A DNA stretch of 64,000 nt from Artocarpus heterophyllus (taxonomy: Eukaryota; Streptophyta; Magnoliopsida; Rosales; Moraceae): the NCBI GenBank assembly GCA_025403435.1, contig CM046341.1:248001-312000 (forward strand), given 5' to 3'. Position numbers and translations under genes: made by a program. Shown here in pieces: positions 58,825-64,000 of this stretch (positions are counted from its first letter, which is position 1; every line of letters starts with the position of its first letter). The notes beneath the pieces were generated by a model. The model saw only the letters and a list, made by a program, of their open reading frames with translations. It searched no databases and was not told where the DNA came from.

Positions 58825-60609
58825 GCATAAACATTTTTTTTCTTTAGTTTTTATCTATGCAGTCAGGTTGTTAATTATTTAGATAACATGACAAATAACT
58901 AGTGAAAGGACATGAATATGGCAACAAATATTAATTATTTCAAATTAAATTAGAGTTCAATTAGTTATATATGCAAATAACTAGTGACATAAATGAACTA
59001 GTGTTTAGGAATTTAGTTGGAATTAAAACACTATAGTGTGTGAGAGCTTTACATTGTAGCATATAAGAGCTTTGCATTATAAGAATTAAAACTAATAAAT
59101 AATAAGTTTCTACTAGGTTGCCAAATGAGCTACGCTTCCTGCTCAGTTATCATACAAATAAGAACATATCAAATTATTCTTTTTATGGCTTAAAATCATA
59201 GCTTTAGCATACGCAAACACGTCTTAGTCATCCTTTCTTTTAATTAGTGCTATTATATTCTTATAAGTTTATTTAACAAATCTGAGTAGGGGATCTAGTG
59301 TCTGATTATTAATTGTTTAGAGGGTGCCACTTTAATTAAGATATTTTAGGCAATTATGATGCTAGTTACATTCATATTAAAGTCGACTATTCACTTGAAA
59401 GAAATGCTCTTGTTACATGTATAATGGCGTAAAAGTGCATACACCCACATGAAACAGCTGCAAATAACTCAAGTTGCAGCTAATTTAACTCTTTTAACAA
59501 AGTGGTTTGGTGAATATTTCATATCTCTATCATACTAGCCAAATAAATGTTCCAGCTAGCCAGTAACTTCCAATATTACCGAAGAGATGTTAATTTTCTT
59601 CCGTTCCCCCAAAAGGTTTAGATATGATTGATCAGGTGAAAAATATGCCAAATATTTTTTTTACCTTCCAGTAGTAATTAATAGTTCCAAATAAGTGATA
59701 ATAACAAATTCACTGTCAGATATTATATGGGGGCCAATCTCTTCCCTAGAGCATTATTGAATCCATGTTATATAGCTAGCTAACCTAGCTTTTTGCCAAC
59801 CTAGAAAAGAACTAAAGCAGATCAGGACCACTTTTAATACATACATAACCAAATAAGCATAGGTGAACTATTGAACTATTTGCCCTTTTAACGTGCATTG
59901 CACCTTATTTATATATATATATACACACGCACACATATATATGTTCCTGTTAGAATAGGGTAATTAAGTCATTGTCACTACAATAATCTTATGGAGAGAG
60001 AGAGAGAGGAACTCCTTTAGTTGGATTATTAGAGCTTAAAATTGATTTCAAAAATGAAAAAAAAAAGATGCTTGTCAATGTATAGGTAATTGAGAGCAGC
60101 AATCATTTTATGGCTGACACAAATATGCAAAAACGTATAGGGACTATTACTGTAGTTCAAGGTATGCTTGAGGAATTAATGCTAGTGCTAGATATATATA
60201 ACTATAACATGCTAATTCATTCATTCGTTTATATAAAAGAAGAGGAAGTTTTAAGTTAGGGGATCCTTGAGTGCAATACAACACACACATGTACATATAA
60301 TAAATTATGTTTATGGTTTTCTGTTTCTTGTTTCCTATTGTTATTAATATCTATTCCAAAAAGCCTTAACAATATTTATGGTTTTTGAAATGAAAACATA
60401 TGCCACTAGCTAAAGTGATAAAGAATATATGTGAAATCCTTGACAAATATAAATATGTAAAGTTTTCCGTGCAATGGAATCCTTATTTTGCGGAAGAAAT
60501 TGAAACTAATCTCACTTTGGATCTAAAATAACAAGAAAATTGTTATTTAATTCTCTAACAATAGCAAGGGGCGACATATAGAATACCAGGAATGTTATTA
60601 AATATCCAT
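58825..60609. other. Intergenic DNA, no gene seen
   Basis: AT-rich, short frames only. A (GA)n run lies at about 59994-60008 and an AT/AC dinucleotide run at about 59910-59942. Confidence 0.6.
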
Positions 60610-60617
60610 GGTATTAA

Positions 60618-60855
60618 TTAGCGGTGTAGCAAGACTTTTTTTAATAGATTTTATTGTATATATATAAGTTATATGTTTTGATTATTAAACGAGGCACAAT
60701 TATATAAATTTAAAATTTTAATGGAAGCACGTTATAATTTTTCTTGTAAAAAAATACAATTAAAATTTTTTAAAAATTTTAAAATAAAAATTTAAAACTT
60801 TAAAAATTAAGTAAAAATGCGAGCCTCTTACTCAACAATATACAGCTCCGCTGTA
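60618..60855. mobile_element. hAT-like MITE, 238 bp
   Basis: Flanked by a perfect 8-bp direct repeat GGTATTAA (60610-60617 and 60856-60863), the hAT target-duplication length. Ends are imperfect inverted repeats (left TTAGCGGTGTAGC, right reverse complement TACAGCGGAGCTG), resembling the 'GGCGGAGC' ends of many plant hAT MITEs. The interior is AT-rich and non-coding. Confidence 0.65.
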
Positions 60856-61680
60856 GGTATTAAACATCGGTCCTACAATATGATGTTCACAATAAGACCC
60901 GTTTTCAATCAATATTTTTCTGTCTAAGAGGTACATGGACAAAACAACATATATGTCGTTTTGAGACAATCCAAAAAACTTTTAAAGTCAATGCTCACCG
61001 AGTCCCGTACGTAGTGGGTGTGATTGGGTATATAATTATGCCAATTTGTTTCCTTGTCCAAGAAATTTTGTCTTGATATTCTCTCTAATTGTCCTTCTCA
61101 CTCCGATCGAGGCTTGGCTGAAAAGATTATGTGAATTATATATTTTTAAAGTTTCTGAATGTTTTTTCCTACTACATTTTAATTCTAAATATATTAACAA
61201 ATGATATGCATGCAAACCAAAAACTTCAATGATTAGCTCCCTCTATCAACAAAAGAACTACATGTCTTCAGTCAATTAGCCAAACTCATTTGTTTTGTGT
61301 AATATTTATTGTTCGTCATTGTAACAGTACTCGTATGTTAGTATAATATTCAATTTATTTAAGTGTAATGCTTTGTAAAAATATAGTCTATTTTAATGTT
61401 ACATTCAATTTGCTTTAATATTATCACTCGTTATATTAAAAAATTACAAGTTTATACAAAAAAAAAAAATGTTATAAATGTGGGACTGTACAGCCACTAG
61501 ACTTAAAACCTTGCTTTTAACAATTAAAACACACACACTATATGTACATAGAAGCATTACCCATGTTCCCATGGCATCACAAGGCCAACAAAAAAAAATG
61601 GTATTTAACAAAAGGATGTATTTGTGGCAGGCCGTGAAGAAACAATTTGTTTAAAATGGAATTTGCGTGACATAGTGTGG

Positions 61681-61682
61681 GC

Positions 61683-61706
<24 letters not shown>
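61681..61706. repeat. (GT)n microsatellite
   Basis: About 12 GT units following 'gtgggc'. Confidence 0.9.
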
Positions 61707-61713
<7 letters not shown>

Positions 61714-62508
61714 GTGTGCTTTGATTTTATATGGTTTAACAAGAGGAATTGACAAGAGCACCATGCTTTGTGGTGAGGAAGCATAATTATTTTCTTCTTG
61801 CAACACTGTCGTTGGGCCACTTTAGTTGGAATAAATAGAACCCATCACCAAAATGGCTCTAAAATCCAACAAAAAAGAAAAAAAAAAAGGATTTAACTTG
61901 AGTTTGGAAAACAAAAAGATTCCAAGCGTGCAAATCCTAACATTCATTGAATTTCTTTCTTGTTTTATGTTTGCTTACTAAATTCTTTTGAGAGCGAAAG
62001 ATTCATTGAATTTGAAAAGATGAGAGGAATAATCAAGAAAAGCAAAGACGGTCTAGTGTAGTCGATCTTCGAGCACCACCTACGTGGCTGATGTTCAACG
62101 ACATGACCAAAAAAGCCCACCAGCTGTTAGGTCTCCATATTTGGGCTAGCGTTTCTGCCATTGAGGACCATTTCCTTCTGGAAAATTCTATTCACGTCTA
62201 AAATATTCCTAAAACACCCTAAACTGAAAAATATTAAATTTAAAATTTAAAATTGTTTTGGATATTATAACCTATTTATTCCTAAAATACCCTTATATTA
62301 CACCCCAACAAACAATTAGTATTAAAGAGCCCAATCTTATTTCTTATATCGTGCAAACAATCTCCGTATTTCTAGCAACGTTCTTTTAAAAATTTCCACG
62401 TCTATAACTACTAAATCTTAATGTCTATAATTTCCCCTTGGCTTCCAAATCTTAAGGCTTTTCTTTTTTGAATTCAAGATATTTAACATTCAACCATGTA
62501 GTTCAAAG

Positions 62509-62511
<3 letters not shown>

Positions 62512-62547
<36 letters not shown>
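62512..62547. repeat. (AT)n microsatellite
   Basis: About 18 AT units in a row. Confidence 0.9.
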
Positions 62548-62549
<2 letters not shown>

Positions 62550-64000
62550 ATTCCTTGGAACTTAAATATCTTACGAAAAAAATAAAAAACAAAAAAAAGA
62601 AGTGAAGTTAAGCATAAAGTTGTTGTAGAAGGTTGTAACAATTCGTTAATTTTAAATGATAAAAAAACGAAACCTTGACGGTTGATTTAAAAAAAAAAAA
62701 AGAACTACGTTATAAAAATATAGGAAGGGATTTGGTTTTGTTAGGGTATATTATAGTGGTATTTTAGAAATATAATAGATTTTGATATTAAAAAACATGA
62801 TTTTAAAATTTAAATATAATATATATATATATATATATATTTTAGTTTTGGGCGCCTTTAGGAATATTCGGGTGCGAATAGAATATCTCACTCTTTTTCT
62901 CAGCGCAAAGCCCATAAATTGTTCGCTAGTCAAGCCCAGAAACTTTATCATATGCTATGATCCTTTAGGAGCTTCACCCAAGCGGTCACCACGAGCCCAA
63001 AATGGGGGTTTCATCAAAACCATACAGCAACGAAAATTTATAGTAAGCAACATTTTTTTTGGTTGAAGCTTAAAAAATAGAAAATGGTACGTTTAAAAAT
63101 ATTCGAAGTAAATATGATGGGTACATATGTCGATATTTAGCGTTTTTCATTCTTTTATAATTTAATAGAATGACTAATTTTGGCACAGTTTCTTTTAGTT
63201 TATGGGCTAAATTTGATTTCACTTTGCATATTTAACATTTTCTATCTATCTTTTAAACATAATTAAATTTGGCAATTTTTTTAGTTTAGAGATTACATAT
63301 GGTCTAACCTTCAACTTAATTACTTATTTCTATAGAGAAAAAAAAAAGTCTAGGTATCTTTTATGAGTCTAGTGTAATAGTTTCCATCCAAAACTTAACA
63401 TAGAGACGGTTCTTTTTTAATTCATAAATTATTCATGAGATAAAATTGATTAAAAATCTAATTTTAGAGGCAAAAATAAGACACTATTTATAAAATTATT
63501 CCTAATTTTTATGGTATTTGTTTAGTAAATTACTAAATTTGAATGTCACATTTGTCTTATAAAGTATTTTAGGAAATATTGGTCCAAACATATCGCCCGT
63601 ATTAAGTTCACCTAGACTGACAATATTAATTTTTCTTGAGCCATGAGACTTCATGCTTGTGGGCACACTTGGTGAACCGAGAGTGGGAAATGAGGTCAAT
63701 TTTCATCTATGCAGGTTCAAGTTCTTTGTTGCAAATAATAAAGTGAACCTTTTGCCACCCTCCAATGCCTTGAAAGAGGGGAGAAAGAGAGAGGAGAAGA
63801 ATGTTAAATCTATTGTTTAGTTGGATGAAAAGAAGGGACAAAGGTATATAATTTTCCAGCCTCTTAGTCTACCAATTTGAATCCTTCATTTGATGGAAAT
63901 ATTTAAGAAATCAATCAGCTTTACGTTTCAAAAGGCTAATTTATCCTATGACTAAATTATTAACAAATAATATAAATGAAAGATATAGTAATTAAGCAAC

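Larger units (their letters stand above)
60864..64000. other. Intergenic DNA, no gene seen
   Basis: AT-rich. Includes (GT)n at 61681-61706, (AT)n at 62512-62547 and 62820-62841. 63180-63500 weakly resembles the arms of the inverted-repeat element at 23.1-24.2 kb ('tttagtttatgggctaaattt', 'catatttaacattttctat', 'ttcatgagataaaatt'). No protein motif found. Confidence 0.55.

Overview
This is nuclear DNA of a flowering plant, almost certainly a eudicot. It has AT-rich intergenic sequence with poly(A/T) tracts and AT/GA/GT microsatellites, spliced plant genes with short AT-rich introns, and several kinds of plant LTR retrotransposon. I cannot name the species. There is one 100-base run of N at 32026-32125, the usual placeholder for a scaffold gap.

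Host genes are few. They are a three-exon thioesterase of the DHNA-CoA thioesterase (DHNAT) type ending in a peroxisomal AKL signal (13702-15336, minus); an 83-residue conserved plant protein of unknown function (19964-20215, plus); a complete six-exon ADP-ribosylation factor, ARF1 type (25529-27285, minus); an orphan exon of a mitochondrial carrier (28629-28825, minus); an atypical bHLH regulator of the bHLH147/148 (AIF) group (42749-43453, plus); and a tentative pair of terminal exons (54065-54118 and 46976-47030, minus) separated by a copia insertion.

Mobile DNA fills about half the window. (1) 1218-1948: solo LTR of a Tat-type Ty3/gypsy element, minus orientation, TSD GGACC, with a 14-unit minisatellite upstream of its TATA box. 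(2) 3684-11859: complete non-autonomous LARD-like element with 3.54-kb LTRs, only 1.09 kb of internal DNA, and TSD ATTTA. (3) 12070-12761: diverged inverted relative of that LTR. (4) 23.1-24.25 kb: long inverted-repeat (foldback) element. (5) 29.57-31.65 kb: old 1-kb tandem duplication. (6) 32126-41865: Tat-lineage Ty3/gypsy element whose 5' end lies in the N gap. Its gag-pol frame is uninterrupted by indels but carries eight in-frame stops, and a separate antisense gene with its own TATA box lies between pol and the 3' LTR. (7) 47084-54022: young, nearly intact Ty1/copia element with 485-bp LTRs and TSD TATGC. Its gag start appears to lie inside the LTR and to be joined to gag by a 1.55-kb leader intron. 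(8) 56954-58819: solo LTR of a Tekay/Del-like family. (9) 60618-60855: small hAT-like MITE with an 8-bp TSD.

The most unusual features are the copia leader intron beginning in the LTR, the antisense gene of the Tat element with its own promoter, the palindromic hexamer arrays and uneven LTR divergence of the LARD element, and the copia insertion in what looks like a 90-nt intron. Splice sites and exon joins were worked out by hand from reading frame and splice consensus; family names come from recalled protein motifs, without database searches.
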